Source: Cryptomeria japonica (Eukaryota > Streptophyta > Pinopsida > Cupressales > Cupressaceae). Taken from it: a stretch of 64,000 bases of DNA. Below are positions 46,596 through 59,702 of this stretch, one piece after another. The stretch is taken from NCBI RefSeq assembly GCF_030272615.1, contig NC_081411.1, forward strand, positions 45,025,517-45,089,516. Direction: 5' to 3'. Position numbers and translations under genes: made by a program. Below the pieces are notes generated by a model, which worked only from the letters and a program-made list of their open reading frames with translations, was not told the origin of the DNA and did no database searches. Position 1 is the first letter of the stretch, and each line of letters opens with the position of its first letter.

Positions 46596-46815
46596 GTATA
46601 TGTATATGTATATGTATATATATGTATATGTATATATATATATATGTATATGTATATATCTATATATATATATATATATAGATATATACATATACATATA
46701 TATATATATACATATACATATACATATATATATATATATACATATAAATATACATAAATATACATGTATATACATGTATATATATGTATATGTATATGTA
46801 CACACACACACACAT
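46548..46815. repeat. long (TATACA/TATATG)n microsatellite
   Basis: About 270 bp of alternating TA with CA/TG variants (ATACAT, ATGTAT) ending in an ACACACAC run. Element I has only TTTATTTATATATATGAGATGAT at the matching place (22838-22860). All open frames here are low-complexity Tyr/Ile repeats. Confidence 0.95.
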
Positions 46816-48504
46816 ACATGAGATGATCAATTCCTTGCGGCATTTATATGCATGTGATGTTATTTGATGCATTTATGATTATGTTGTTATATTAATGATG
46901 TGATGCTTCTATATGCTTGATGATGATACATATGAGATGTTTTATGATGCTATGATGTGATGCAATATGTACAAGATGCATTTTATTTTATATGATGCTA
47001 ATTATTATGCGATGTAACATAATTCTATGCTATATGATGTTTATGGTGAATTTTATGTTCTTGTATTAAAATGATTAAAATGTTCTTATTCTATAATGAT
47101 GTATGATGAATGTATATGTGTGATCTAAATTAATTATGCACTAACAAGTGGTGTCTATAGGATGTAATGTGATATATGATATGTATGATATATACTAACA
47201 TATGGTGATGCAAATAGATACTACATGAGATGTAGATATTTTTGGCATGTCATTAGACTCAGTCATGTGATAGCAAGCTACATGGACTTGACAAGGGACA
47301 TGGAGGAAAAAAGAGAAAGGAGGATGGAAGGTAGAAGACATGGAGGTGAAAAGAGCTTCTTGTGCTATTATCATCATTGATCTTTATTATGGAAAATAGG
47401 TTATGACCATCCAGGTATAAGTTTGACCTAGAAAATCATTTTATCCATTTGCATGGAGATCAGACAATCATAAGAAAGGAATGTCTTGGTTCACACTAAA
47501 CTCACAGTGTCCTCATATCCTTGGACAAGCCATAGTGTTACTAAGAGATAATCCACAAACAAAAAATAGGTGAACATACCCCATCCTCACCTTTCTAGTC
47601 AAAGACATCTTGGAGATAGAATCTCTAGTCAGAGACAACTTGGAAAAGATAAAAGACATGTCACCATGAAAGATAAAATCAAAAGAAAACCAAGACATGA
47701 CACCAACATCCAATGAAATCCTCAATTTATCTGTGTTTCTTTCCACATATCTTAAATGTTTGGTCTAGTCACAATATGGATATCTTGATAAAGGATAGAT
47801 TATGCTAACAACCATATTTTTGCCAATGTCTACTAAAAGATTTGATTTGTTGAAATCTCACTACTACTTGCATCTCATCTGAAATTGGCTGAATCCATGA
47901 AATTGATACTTTATTGAAGAGAAGAATGGAACTTTATTGCAAATCAGTGATGCAAATGATCTTTTATTGTAGATTGTACACAAAAAAGATGAAGGAATAA
48001 AAAGACAAAAAAATGATACTCCTCAAAACATGCGATGCTCAAGGTTCCACTTCCATCACTAGATTTAGGGTTTTTCCCCAAGTTACAAATTGGACCTGAT
48101 TTATTATGAAAAGAAAATGTGGATGAAAAAGGTGTGGAAAATAGGTTTTATTATGGATGATGAACTAAGCTTCGGTAGATCAATAACAAGCCATGATGAG
48201 AATAGGCAAATTTATTATGGGAGGAAAGGTTGTGGGTGTGTGCAATGTGAAATGGTGAAACTAAATCCTAAAAGGAGGAGGAACAAAGTCCCTATACATG
48301 GCACCAGTAACCCAGTTTTCACCATGGTACTTGGCTAGGGTGCCACCTAAGTGGTATTCATCATTAGAATAATTTATTTCTCTTTACTCCTTTTTTTTTG
48401 TTTGTTTTACAAGGTGCCTGTTTTCCATGTTTTCATTGAGTAATGATTTTATTGAACTTTTATGATTTTTTGATATTTTTGATATTTTTGATTGAGATAC
48501 TCTA
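46816..48504. other. element II non-coding region between PMD gene and pol
   Basis: Aligns with 22850-24450 of element I, including TAGTCAAAGACATC near 47600 and the GGTAACCCAGTTTTCACCATGG-type block near 48307. No frame is recognisable. Confidence 0.5.
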
Positions 48505-51500
48505 GAACTATGTATAGAACTGATGAAGGTGCATGTTGTTGATAAGATCTTCTAGATTTTTCCCTTCTAGTACAAAAAGTTGGTATGCACTTGATCCATA
48601 TGTTGTTATGATGACGTAAGGGCCAAGCCAATTTGGTTCAAACTTATTCTTCTTCTCTCTAATTTGTTGATTCTTAGGAATCCCCTAATTACTTAGCCAC
48701 ACACCTCAAATGTGCAAGGCTTCACCTTGTGGTTATAATTTTAACTCATATACTGCGAATATGCCGAGATAATTAAAAGTAGTTTATTTATGTGCATCCA
48801 ATAGTTCCAAATCTTGTAAGCGAGAGACCCTATAGTCTTCATCACTGATCATTTCATGCAAAGAAACCCATAGAGATGGCAACTCCACCTCGATAGGAAA
48901 GATATTTTCGACACCATAGACAAGTGAGTAAGGAGTGGGTCTAGTACGTGTGTGAATATTTTTGTGATAAGCCCAAAGTGTAGTGTTGAGTTGAATATGC
49001 CAATTACAACTAGCATCATCGATTGCCTTCTTAAGGATTTTGAGAATAGTTTTATTGGATGCCTTAGCTTGGCCATAACCTTGAGCGTAATATGGAGTAC
49101 ATAAATGATGATAGATATGGAATCAATCACAATTCTCATGTACATCTTGATTATTGAAAAGACACTCATTATTTGTGACAATAGAGAGAGGGAGACCACA
49201 TCGACAAATGATATAGTTTAGGATAAAAGTTTCAATTTTCTTTCTAATGACTTGGGTGAGAGGAATGACCTCAATCCACTTTGCAAAATAATTTGTGATT
49301 GTGATGATGAGTTTGTGACCATTAGAAGAGAGAGGATGAATCTTACCTATGAGATCGAGCCCCCACTAATAGAAGGGCCATAGAATGGCAATCAATCGTG
49401 AATGAGATCTGCATGAATCTTACACTGCTTACACTTTTTGGAAAACTAATATGAGTCTTTTTCCATAGTGAGCCAATAGGATCTAGTCCTCACGAGTTTC
49501 TTGGCTAAGGTTAGATCACTAGAGTGAGCACCACATATGCCTTCATGAGATTCACATAATGCAGTATGAGCTTCATTAGTTTCTAAACATCTAAGGAGAG
49601 TACCATCTATACCCTAACGATAAAGGGTATCAAGTAAGATGACATAGAGGGAAGATTGGGGAATGAAAGTACAATGTTGATTGTTAGAGAGGTCCAGTGG
49701 AAGGATATTGTGATAGAGGTAAGTGAAAATGCTACCGTACAAAGGGGAATTGGGACCAATAACACATATCATTTCTATTGGAGCAATCCCATATGAGAAA
49801 ACTAAAAGATTAACCACCAAGAACTTATAGAAGGTCTTGTTCTAAGGCATGTCAATCAAAAAAGTAATAGTAGCAACAACATCTGCAACACGGTTATTAT
49901 CTCTTGGAATTTGTTTGAATACTATCTATGTGAAGTATTGCTTGAAATCATCGATCATTTTCTTATATAGAATTAACTTTTCATGTTTGGTTTGATAGTC
50001 ATCATTTACTTGGAAAATCACAAGTTGAGAATCCCTAAAAACATGAAATTTTTAGATCTTCCATTGGACTGCGATTCGTAGACTTGTTGTTAATGCTTCA
50101 TATTCTTCTATGTTGTATATGCAAGGCAATGATAATTGGTATGACTTAGGAATAACATCCCCTTGAGGTATGATAAAAAGAATGTCATCTCCTGTACCAT
50201 GTTACATGTATGAACCATCAAAGTATAGTGGTCAAGGCTTTGAATTTTTCATCATAAGGATAGATTCATCTGGGAATTTTGAGAAAATGGGAGTATCATC
50301 CATCATAGATGCATCTTCTAGTTGGTCTACAATAGCTTGTCCTTTAATTGCGTTTCTATCAAAATATTCAATGATAAACTCACTCAACATCAGAACCCAT
50401 TTATCTAATCTATTTGTAAGAATTCCTTTGTTGAGAAGGTACTTGAGCGAGTGTATTCTTGCAATGAGATTGGTTTTTTGAGTTAGCATGTAATGATGCA
50501 ATTTCTACGAGGGAATAATCATGGCAAGATAGGCACACTAAATTGGAATATAATTAAGCTTGTAACCAACCAATGCCTGACTGATGTAATATATAGCTCT
50601 TTCTTTGTCATCATGATCCTATTGTGCTAAGAGTACCCCCAATGTTGTCTGTGTAGTAGATATGTAGAGTAATAGGAGTTTTCCTTGAATAGGTGGTATC
50701 AAAACTAGTGGATTTAAAAGATAGTATTTGAGTATCTAAAAGGCCTATTGACACTTATCAATCAAAACTAGTGGATTTAAAAGATAGTATTTGAGTATCT
50801 AAAAGGCCTATTGACACTTATCATCCCACTTGAACATGACATTCTTGTGCAATAGGTGTTGAAAAGGATGAAATTTATCTAGAATCTTTGCAATAAATCT
50901 ACATATTTATTAAATTCTTCCTTGTAGAGACCAAAGTTGGCTAATATTCTTTGGCAATGGCATCTCTAATATAGCCCAACTTTTGTTTGATCTTCTTCAA
51001 TTCCTCTTTGTGAGACAATGTATCCAAGGATTTTCCTGGAGGTCACCCCAAAGACACACTTCTTGTGATTTAATCTGACTTTGTACTTTTCCGAACGATC
51101 AAAAAACCACTTATAGAACATCTACATGTGTTTCCCTTAAATTAATTTTCCCAAGAGATTATCAAAATAGTCTTCCATTGTGACACACACATGAGATCAT
51201 GAAAAATAGTTGCCATTTCTCTTTGATATGTTGCACCTATATTGTTTAATCCAAAGGGTATAATATTCCAAAAAAAGGCACCCCAAGGATAGGTGAATGT
51301 TGTTTTTTGTTGATATTTAGGTACTATTTTGATTTGATTGTACCCAAAGAATCCATTCATTAAAGATAGCATTACATGACCAACTATGAGATCAACTATT
51401 TGGTCAATGCTTGGCAATGGAAAATCATCTTTAGAACAAGCCTTATTAATGTCTCTAAAATTTGTACATACTTAAATAATGTGATCTGGTTTAATGATAG

Positions 51501-54229
51501 GTACATGATTAGAAATCCACTCCGGGTAGTCATTCCATCTAATGATCCAACATCCAATAATTTCTCAAGTTCCACTTTAATTAACAGTGCCATATATAGA
51601 TGCATCTTTTCAAGTTTTTATTTCACTAGTTTAGCACCTGGAGTAACTATCAAATGGTTCATAAGTAGATCAGGATCCAATCTAGGCATATCACTATATG
51701 ACCATGCAAAGTTGGTTTGGCATTTTATGAAGAAATTTATGAACTTTGGTCTTTGTATTTCTATCAAGAATTGTGCCAAAAGGATGTTGTGTGGTATCCC
51801 CTCTATGCCAATATTTGTCTTGATAGTCTCTTCAATCAACATTGATGATTTTTATTCATAAGATGTCTTGGGGAGAGTGTCAAACCTTCCATCCTCAAGC
51901 ACCTCAAGGAGGTTTTCACAAATGGATGTGTCCTTTCTTTTTACTTTTTTGAGGTCAGACAGTGCCATCATGTGGTTTTCACCATAGACTCATACTTTGT
52001 TTTTTATTTCTGTACTTTTGTGACTGGAAGATTTGGCACCCTCTCCAAAATATGCCATGCTATCAAGTTCCATTATGTATCCTTCTTTGGGGTCCCCAAG
52101 TGGAAGATCATCTTGTATGCCAAGCTAATAAATAAAAGCATCATCATTCTCAAATGTGTCAAGTTGTAGAGGTCCTTGTTGGTCCTAGTCAATGAGCTGT
52201 GGATGAATAAGAGAAAGGCCATTGGTGTGCTCAAAGTCAACAGGGGTGAGGGTTAAGAAAGAAGAGTCTTAGAGTATTTTAATGCACTCATCAGAGTCAT
52301 CACTAATAGTCTCCTCATCACTCTCAATTGTAAAGTTATCCAATTCAGCATCACTAGGAGGACACTCAGTAATGGGACTCTTTACACTTTATAGTTTTGA
52401 CCTAGATCTTCGAGATGTAGAGGCTTTTGGATCCCAATATGTTTATATCCACTATTCTCCACTATCTTTTTGTTATTGAGATGTAAAATTTGATCATGTT
52501 GTTTGACCAACTCTAAATTACTTTCTAAATTTTTCTTCTTTAGTAGGTTCACTTACTTCTCTGAATGTTTTGATGAGCTCATAATCACTGAATGACTTAT
52601 TTGAACCCCATTCCCATTCATTAGAATCTGTGGAATAGTTTTTCTCTTGTTGTTGATGTTGGAGGAAGAACCTTTGATTTGCAATGTTATTTGGGAATTA
52701 TGACCACACAATTTTAGTGGTGCAAATTCAAGTCCTTTGGTACTCTGTTTCTTAGGTACTAGATCTGGTTGTAGTGGCTTAGCTTTAGCTTTATTTTGTA
52801 ATCCCAAAGGTTTTTTTTCCATCATACCCCATATTTTGTAAGAAATTTAATCCTTTTCCATAGTTCTATATGGTATTGTGATGTGATCTTGTGTAGCTTC
52901 CTCAGAATATTTGTAGAGAATTTTGTGGAGGACTTCTTCTTCCATCTCAACCCATTTTAAAAATGTAGTGGGATCCCATTCTATTGTGATTGTAGATACT
53001 TTCTTTGAAGGATGTGGTTGTCCATAGTCCTTAGGAGAATCCATTATTAATCTTTAATACATAGTTTGATTCAAAGTATATTCTACCATGTCATTGTCCT
53101 TGTATCTTTCTTTGAGCTCACCCTGTTTTGATGTAGAATCTTTCAAAGATTTTGGATCAACATATGCTAAAGATGGAGTTGCCTCTCTATTAATTGGGAT
53201 TATTATCTATGATCTTGGTTTATTTTTATTACAATATATGAATGGGTTTAGATCACCTTTGATTGCCACTTCAACTCCATTATAAGGAAATTTAATATAT
53301 TGGTGATATGTTGATGGTACTGCTCTCATTTCGTGTATCAAAGGACATCCCACGAGTATGTTATATGTAATATCTAGAACAAGGACTTGAAAAACCAAAT
53401 CCTTTGTTATTGGCCCAACTCTCAAAGGTAGGGTGACTATTCCTTTGGATGAGAATTCTTCATCATCATCATATGCTTTGATGGTGATCTTATTTCTTGA
53501 ATCCATCATTTGTGTAGAGTATCCCAATTGCAAGATTATTTTCAATGTTTAAATGCTTAGAACTACTCCATCTATCAAGACTCATTTGATATGGACTTTA
53601 TGGAGTAAGGCTTCAATATGGAGGGGTGAATTGTGTGGTTGACATATGGATGCATCATCAGCTTCTATGAATATAAGGAAATGTGGAGTAGAAAGGTATC
53701 CCACCATGTCTTGAAATTAGTCTATGGTCATATCAATGGGTACATAAGTTATTCTCAATGCCTTATTAAGGATATCCTTATGTGAAGAGGATATTAACAA
53801 AATTTCAAAAATGGAAATGAGGGTGAGTGTCTTCCCCAATTGGTCTACAAGGTCATACTCATTCTTGGTAGATGATGAGGTTATGGTCTTAGATGGAATA
53901 CCTTGCAAGGTGGCTTTACATCGATGGGTTGTGACATTAAATTAAAGGGTTGATGAAGATGATGGTCCAATGCCTTTCAAAACAAATTTATTCCTTTGGG
54001 TAGAACCTTCAGAAGTTTTTTCCTTTACAATAATAGTAGAAACATGATTCTTCATTGAAATATGGTGATAGAATCATAATCATAGGGCATCTTAGCATAA
54101 TTATCTTGATTATCTGCTTTGTCTTTTCCTTTATAATGTTTAGGGAATGGTTCCTTAAACATCACATGTTCCTCATTGGAAGTGTGACCATCAACTTATA
54201 TGTCACCCTTGTCAATAAGATCTTGTATG
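48505..54229 (-). pseudogene. element II pol (protease to integrase), decayed
   Basis: Minus-strand pieces in element I order: protease near 53560 (VLIDGVV), LTYNILLG-like DITYNILVGCPLIHEM near 53370, reverse transcriptase 51140-51860 (SLMNGFFGYNQIKIVPK; FFWNIIPFGLNNIGATYQRE), RNase H 1 near 50250-50500, RNase H 2 start near 50215, and integrase with GLDLIG near 49355. The polymerase box YVDD has become YFDN (51159-51170), losing the second catalytic aspartate. A 63-bp tandem duplication sits at 50700-50825. Many stops and frameshifts. It usefully shows the ancestral codon at several element I stops. Confidence 0.8.
50700..50825. repeat. 63-bp tandem duplication inside element II pol
   Basis: Two near-identical units starting CAAAACTAGTGGATTT at 50700 and 50763. 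The period is 21 codons, so the duplication alone would keep frame. Confidence 0.85.
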
Positions 54230-54926
54230 TGTAATACCCTAAAAATGATCATCTAAACCATGGGCCCCTAGTCTCGACAACATCACCAAGGTCCTAACCA
54301 AAGGCAATTAAATTAATCTTGAGTACACAATTAATTTCTTAAATCATCAAATGTCACATGGCAAATTAATCAACCAATATTAATTAAATATTTAATTGAT
54401 CATTCCAAGTAAATCAATTGTAAACAATTATCCTATTTATTTTATTAAATATCCTAGCATATTTAATTAAATAAATCAATTTGCCATTAAATAATCAAAA
54501 TAAGGAATTAATTGACAAAAAAAGAATTGAAAATTTGAGAAAAATCTCAAAAAAGCAATTAAAACATTTAAATATCAAAATTGAATGAAATAGAGAATAA
54601 ATTAGTTTTTTCTCATTTTATCTTAATTTTAGGTCAATTTCCTTTAAAACTGAGAAAATAAGCCAATCACATCAATTCACCTGGATTGCACTTTGTCTTG
54701 GAAAATCTTGACTACTCATCATCATTTGATCTCAGCCATTGGTTTCTTTCTGAATTTTTTATAATTCATGCTCTCATCTCTTATTCAAGGATCCTGGAGA
54801 ATATATTGTTATCATGTTGGTTTTTCTCTAGGTTTATTGATATTTGTGCATTCAGATATTTATATATTAGTTATTTCATACTCATTAGATCATATAGCCT
54901 AATATTGCTTAAATCATGTTAGATTA

Positions 54927-55722
54927 TGTTGGTATTTTTGATGTGTTGCACTGGTTTTGTCATTGATGTCAACACTTGTCAACACCTATCAGGACTTGGA
55001 GATCTTTGGTTATGTTCATTGGCATGTTTAGTGACTTAAGTATAGTCATCGGTATATGGTTCACCGATAGCTTATATTGTTCACCGGCACTAAGGATGAC
55101 TTGGAGATTACTTGGTTATGTCAAAGACATTGTTTGGACACTTTGTTTTGGTAATATGGTTATTGGTCTAACCAGGTTTGCATATTTGTTGTTACCAGCA
55201 AATAGGTCTAGGTTATGGACCGGCAAGCATTATCTATTCCAAATCAGCACGACACATTATGCAGATAATTTTTTATTATTGTAAATGCATTGAGCTGACA
55301 TGATGCATCGCATATTGATTCATTTGTAATTGATTTTATTGTAATATTCTTAGTGAGCCGACCTACACATTTGGTCTTAGGTTTTGGTATATATGTAAGA
55401 TCTCATTTGTGAGATTATAAATTAGAATGTAATAAGTGGTAGAGCATAAGGTATTTCGGTATATGCAAATATAAGCAGAGCTATACATGCAAACATCATT
55501 TGAAGATTCAAGGAAGGTTATGGAGAAGGAAATCAAAGCTTAACCGGTATTGAATCTAGCATATGAAGATGCTATTTTGAGTAGTACATTATCATTGGAT
55601 TTAACCATCCAATTGTAGTCAGTGTGACTCCCATTTTGTGATTGAGCAGTGAGCTCTAGGAAGTTGGCCTTTCTATATGTGTAGACCCCATATTATACAC
55701 ACATACTATATGCATCAGTATC
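54927..55722 (+). repeat. copia 5' LTR, 3' end deleted
   Basis: Aligned to 59703-60485 of the 3' LTR; homology stops at CAGTATC (55716-55722), leaving about 280 bp of LTR missing. Confidence 0.85.
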
Positions 55723-55749
55723 TAGAGATACTTTGGTTGGAAAACATTC

Positions 55750-56180
55750 AACTTTTGAACTTGAGGAATTTGGTCGTGTTGCTATTCTTAACAGATTTAG
55801 CTTTTAAAGCGTCATCATCATCTATAGCATCATCATCATCATCTGAGAAATTTGATTGGAATCCACTCTATGATAGAGAACTTGAAGACATCAAAAGGGA
55901 GAATGAAGAATTGGAAAAACTTGAAGCACTATTTGCAAGGAAAATTCCTAAAGGTCTAGTTGGAAGTAAGTATGAAGGTAAAGCACCATTTAAATGTTTT
56001 AACTATAATAAAATTGGCTATATGGCATGTAGGTGTCCTGATAGACACACAAGATTGAAAGAAGAAGCTAAAAGAACATATAAGCCTAACCCTGAATATC
56101 AGAGATATGAATTTAATAAAAATAGAGACAAATCATGTTATTATGCTGATGAAGGAGTTACTGATGATTCTGATGAGTAA
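55750..56180 (+). pseudogene. copia gag, C-terminal remnant
   Basis: Serine-rich stretch, then a charged helix (DRELEDIKRENEELEKLEAL) and a degenerate zinc knuckle (KCFNYNKIGYMACRCPD): the second cysteine and the histidine have both become tyrosine. It ends at TAA (56178-56180) after DDSDE. The N-terminal gag is deleted. Confidence 0.75.
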
Positions 56181-57671
56181 CCGATAGACAATGGATGGGC
56201 TTTTGTTTCTATAACAAAAGATCAACCCGCACCTACTGTTCAACTGGTAGAGCAGGCCCTGGCAGCTAAAATTGAAGAAAAAGATGAATGGATCATTGAT
56301 TTTGGATCTTCACATCATATGACTGGTGATAAAAATAAATTCTTAACTTTTTAGGAATACAATGGAGGTCTAGTAATATTTGGGTATGATAAAGGTTTTT
56401 TGATCAAAGGAAAAGTCACTATATATTTTGATGGTAAGCACAATACTGATAATGTTTACTATGTTGAAGGTTTAAAGTATAATCTTATGAGTGTTGGTCA
56501 ATTAGTTGAAAAAGGATTTCAGTTACAATTCAAGAATGGTAAATGCAAAATCATGAACAAAACTAGTTTGGAAATTGCAACTAGTAATCAGACTAGAGGT
56601 AATATCTTTCATTTGAATATCAATGAGAAAGCATGTTTGATTGCATATATTGATGAAAGTTGGTTATGGCATAAGAGACTTTGTCATGTAAACTTTGATT
56701 GCATTGTGAAGATTAGTACAACTAAGGCAGTAAGGGATTTACCTAAGATTATTAAACCTTCCAATCCGGTATGTAAGGAATGTCAATTTGGAAAGCAAGT
56801 TAGAACAACTTTTAAGAGTATTCTAGAGAAATCTAATAATGTTCTTGACTTAATTCATACTGATTTATGTGGTCCGGCAAGAACTATAAGTCTACAAGGA
56901 GATAGATATTTTATGCTAATCATTGATGACTATTCTAGAATGTGTTGGGTTACTTTTCTCAGGGAGAAATTAGAAGCTTTTGGGAAATTCAAATTATTCA
57001 AGGTAATGGTAGAGAATGAAACCGGTAATAAAATCAAATGTTTAAGATCAGATCAAGGAGGTGAATTCACAACTAAGGAATTTAATACTTTCTGTGAAGT
57101 GAATGGAATCAGAAGACATTTATCAACACGTTGGACACCCCAGCAGAATGGAGTTGTAGAAAAGAAGAACATAACTATGCAAGATGCAGCTAGAAGCATG
57201 ATATCAGAAGAAAACCTACCTCATGTGTATTGGAGAGAAGCAGTGAATACCGTGGTTTACACATTCAACATAGTTCACATCAAAGGTGAAACCAGTAAGA
57301 CCCCTCATGAACTATGGTTTGGTAATACTCCTACTCTTAAATATTTTAGAATATTTGGAAGCAAATGTTATGTTAGGAGAGATGAGTATATTGGCAAATT
57401 TGATCCTAGAAGTGATGAAGGAATATATCTTGGTTATTCATCTAAGAGCAAGGTATATAGATATTTTAATAAAAGATTGCAGAAAATTGTTCAAAGTGCA
57501 AATGCGAAGATTGATGAGCAACTTAGAGGCAATTCAAGGTCAATCGACTCTGAACCGGCAATAGAAATAATCACAAATGAACCTACAATGATTATGCCAG
57601 TACAGAATGTTGATCTAGTCACACCAACATCATCTAAGAATTCCACAGTGACTGAAGAACAACACAAGTAA
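56181..57671 (+). pseudogene. copia protease and integrase
   Basis: Same frame as the gag remnant. Protease: WIIDFGSSHHMTG, where the catalytic DSG has become DFG (56298-56306), and a TAG at about 56353. Integrase from 56400: the HHCC zinc region (WLWHKRLCHVNF; CKECQFGK), catalytic aspartates in HTDLCGP and SDQGGEF, and glutamate in PQQNGVVEKKN, so the DDE residues are present. The domain ends with the copia-typical GIYLGYSSKSKVYRYFN. A stop and frame change follow at 57671. Confidence 0.85.
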
Positions 57672-57739
57672 ATACACCTAGGTATGTAAGATTAAATCAC
57701 TCTAAAAGTCAAATAATTGGGAACAAGTATCAAGGAGTT

Positions 57740-58658
57740 ATGACCAAAGGAAGACTAGCAAATGAAGAGGTATGTCTAATTTCTCAAATTGAACCAACAT
57801 CAGTTATTGAGGGATGTGAAGATAAATATTTGATTAAAGCTATGGAAGATGAATTGGAACAAATTGAAAAGAATAACATGTTGGTTCCCTGGCCTAAAAA
57901 GAAAAATGTAATTGGAACTAAATGGGTATTCAGAAATAAACTTAATGAAAATGGTAAAGTAATCAGAAAAAAATCAAGATTAGTGTGTAAGGGATATTCA
58001 TAGAAAGAAGGAATTGATTATAATGAAACCTTTGCACCAGTAGCTATAATTGAGGTAGTCAGACTATTCTTAGCTTTTGCAGCATGCAAGAACTATAATG
58101 TATATCAAATGGATGTTAAATGTGCATTTCTAGATGGTGATCTTGAAGAGGAAGTTTACATTGAACAACCTGATGGATTTTCTTTGACAGATGACAAAGA
58201 TATGGTTTTCAAGTTAAGGAAAGCTTTATCTGGATTAAAGCAAGCTCCTAGAGCTTGGTATGCTAGATTGGACAAATATCTTTTGAAGCTTGGTTACACT
58301 AAAGGTAATGCTGACAACAATATATACTACAAAGTGACTAATGATGACATCTTGGTTATTGAAGTTTTTGTTGATAATATCATTTTTGGAGGAGAAGATG
58401 GATTGTGTAAAGACTTTTCTAATAAGACTTAGGGAATTTGAAATGTCTATGATTGGGGAGATAAAATTCTTTTTAGGATTGCAGATTTCACAGACTGATA
58501 AAGGTATATTCATAAACTAATCAAAGTACTGGAAGGAATTACTTAAGAAATTTGGCATGGAAAACTCTAAACCAGTTAGTACACCTATGACTACAACTGA
58601 TAAACTATCATTGAAGGATGAATCAACACCTGTTAATCCAACAAGGTACAAGTCCATG
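57740..58658 (+). pseudogene. copia reverse transcriptase
   Basis: Shifted frame relative to integrase. Motifs: NVIGTKWVFRNKLNENGKV, a stop at about 58001 before KEGIDYNETFAPVA, YQMDVKCAFLDGDLEEEVYI (first catalytic aspartate kept), LSGLKQAPRAWYARLD. The polymerase box reads FVDN (58367-58378) instead of YVDD, losing a catalytic aspartate. Another frame change occurs near 58430, after which KFFLGLQISQTDKGIF can be read. Confidence 0.85.
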
Positions 58659-59317
58659 ATTTGAGGTTTATTGTATTTGACACAAACAAGACCTATATTA
58701 TGAATGCAGTATATATTGTTTCAAGATTTCAAAGCAATCCTAAAGAAAATCATGAATCACCAGTGAAAAGGATTTTTCGTTATCTACAAGGAACAACAAA
58801 TCTTAGTTTATGGTATCCTAAAAATGAAAATTTTGATTTATGTGCATACACAGATGCAAATTGGGTAGGAGATGTAGATGATAGAAAGAGCATCATCGGC
58901 AAAGCACTCTTTCTTGGTTGCAGATTGATTTCATGTTTGAGCAAGAAACAGAGTTCCACACCTTTAGCAACAACAAAATTAGAATATGTTGCAGCAACAA
59001 CTAACTATACCCAGGTATTATGGATTAAAAAAATGTTGAAGGATATAAAGGTAAAATGCAAAGAACCTATAACCATTTACTGTGATAATATGGCAACAAT
59101 TGATATATCTAAGAAACCGGTATTTCACTCTAAAACTAAACATGTTTCTATGAAATTCAATTTTCTGAAAGAGAATGTTGAAGAAAAAGAAGTGAAATTA
59201 GTTTATGTGAATACTAAAGAGAAAATTGCAGATATTTTTATGAAGCCTTTGCCTAAGGAAACTTTTGAATATCTCAGAGAGCAACTTGGAGTTATACCCT
59301 CACCGGTAGAGACTTAG
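58659..59317 (+). pseudogene. copia RNase H
   Basis: Open for 218 codons with RIFRYLQGTTNLSLWYPK, the catalytic aspartate in CAYTDANWVGDVDDRKS, then TTKLEYVAATTN (usually TEAEY, so a catalytic Glu is altered), YCDNMATIDISKKPVFHSK and the end KEKIADIFMKPLPKETF. Frame is regained near 58690 by a small indel. Stop at 59315. Confidence 0.85.
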
Positions 59318-59702
59318 ACAGTTGATGCTTGACATCAAACTGACAGACTTAAATGAGAAATCTTTTTTCCAACTTTGATGAGGAGAGCTACTTCTTAGGG
59401 GGAGTAGTTGGATAAATTGGATAAGATGGTATTTTGTAATAAGTTATATGAACTGTTTTATTTGGTTTTTGTATTACTTTGGCATTTGATGTCAAAGAAG
59501 GAGAGATATCTATGGAAAAATAGATTATTCTTTGGGGAGAGATTATTCATTGGGGGAGAGATTGTTACTCTCTGTATCTGTATTTTGATTTCTAGTTAAT
59601 GATCTCTTTGGGAGATTGTTGGTTTTTAGTTTTTGGCATTTCTGCTTTGGCACTTAAATGGTTTTTCCATCTTGTGTTGTCATCAATGCCAAAGGGGGAT
59701 AT
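59318..59702 (+). other. copia 3' untranslated region and polypurine tract
   Basis: Non-coding. It contains GCTACTTCTTAGGGGGAG near 59388 and ends in the tract CCAAAGGGGGATAT (59689-59702) next to the 3' LTR. Confidence 0.7.

Larger units (their letters stand above)
42642..54229 (-). mobile_element. element II: decayed Tat/gypsy element, truncated by element III
   Basis: An older relative of element I on the same strand: 3' LTR (42642-43286), polypurine tract, antisense PMD pseudogene, a long AT microsatellite, and pol back to the gag zinc-finger region. At 54229 the sequence matching element I (GATCTTGTATG, compare 30070) stops abruptly and element III begins. The missing gag, leader and 5' LTR should lie beyond the right edge of the window, after element III. 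Numerous stops and frameshifts. Confidence 0.85.

Noticed and set aside
46482-46872. Several overlapping open frames on both strands
   Set aside because: They translate the TA/CA microsatellite into Tyr-Ile-Cys repeats; not genes.
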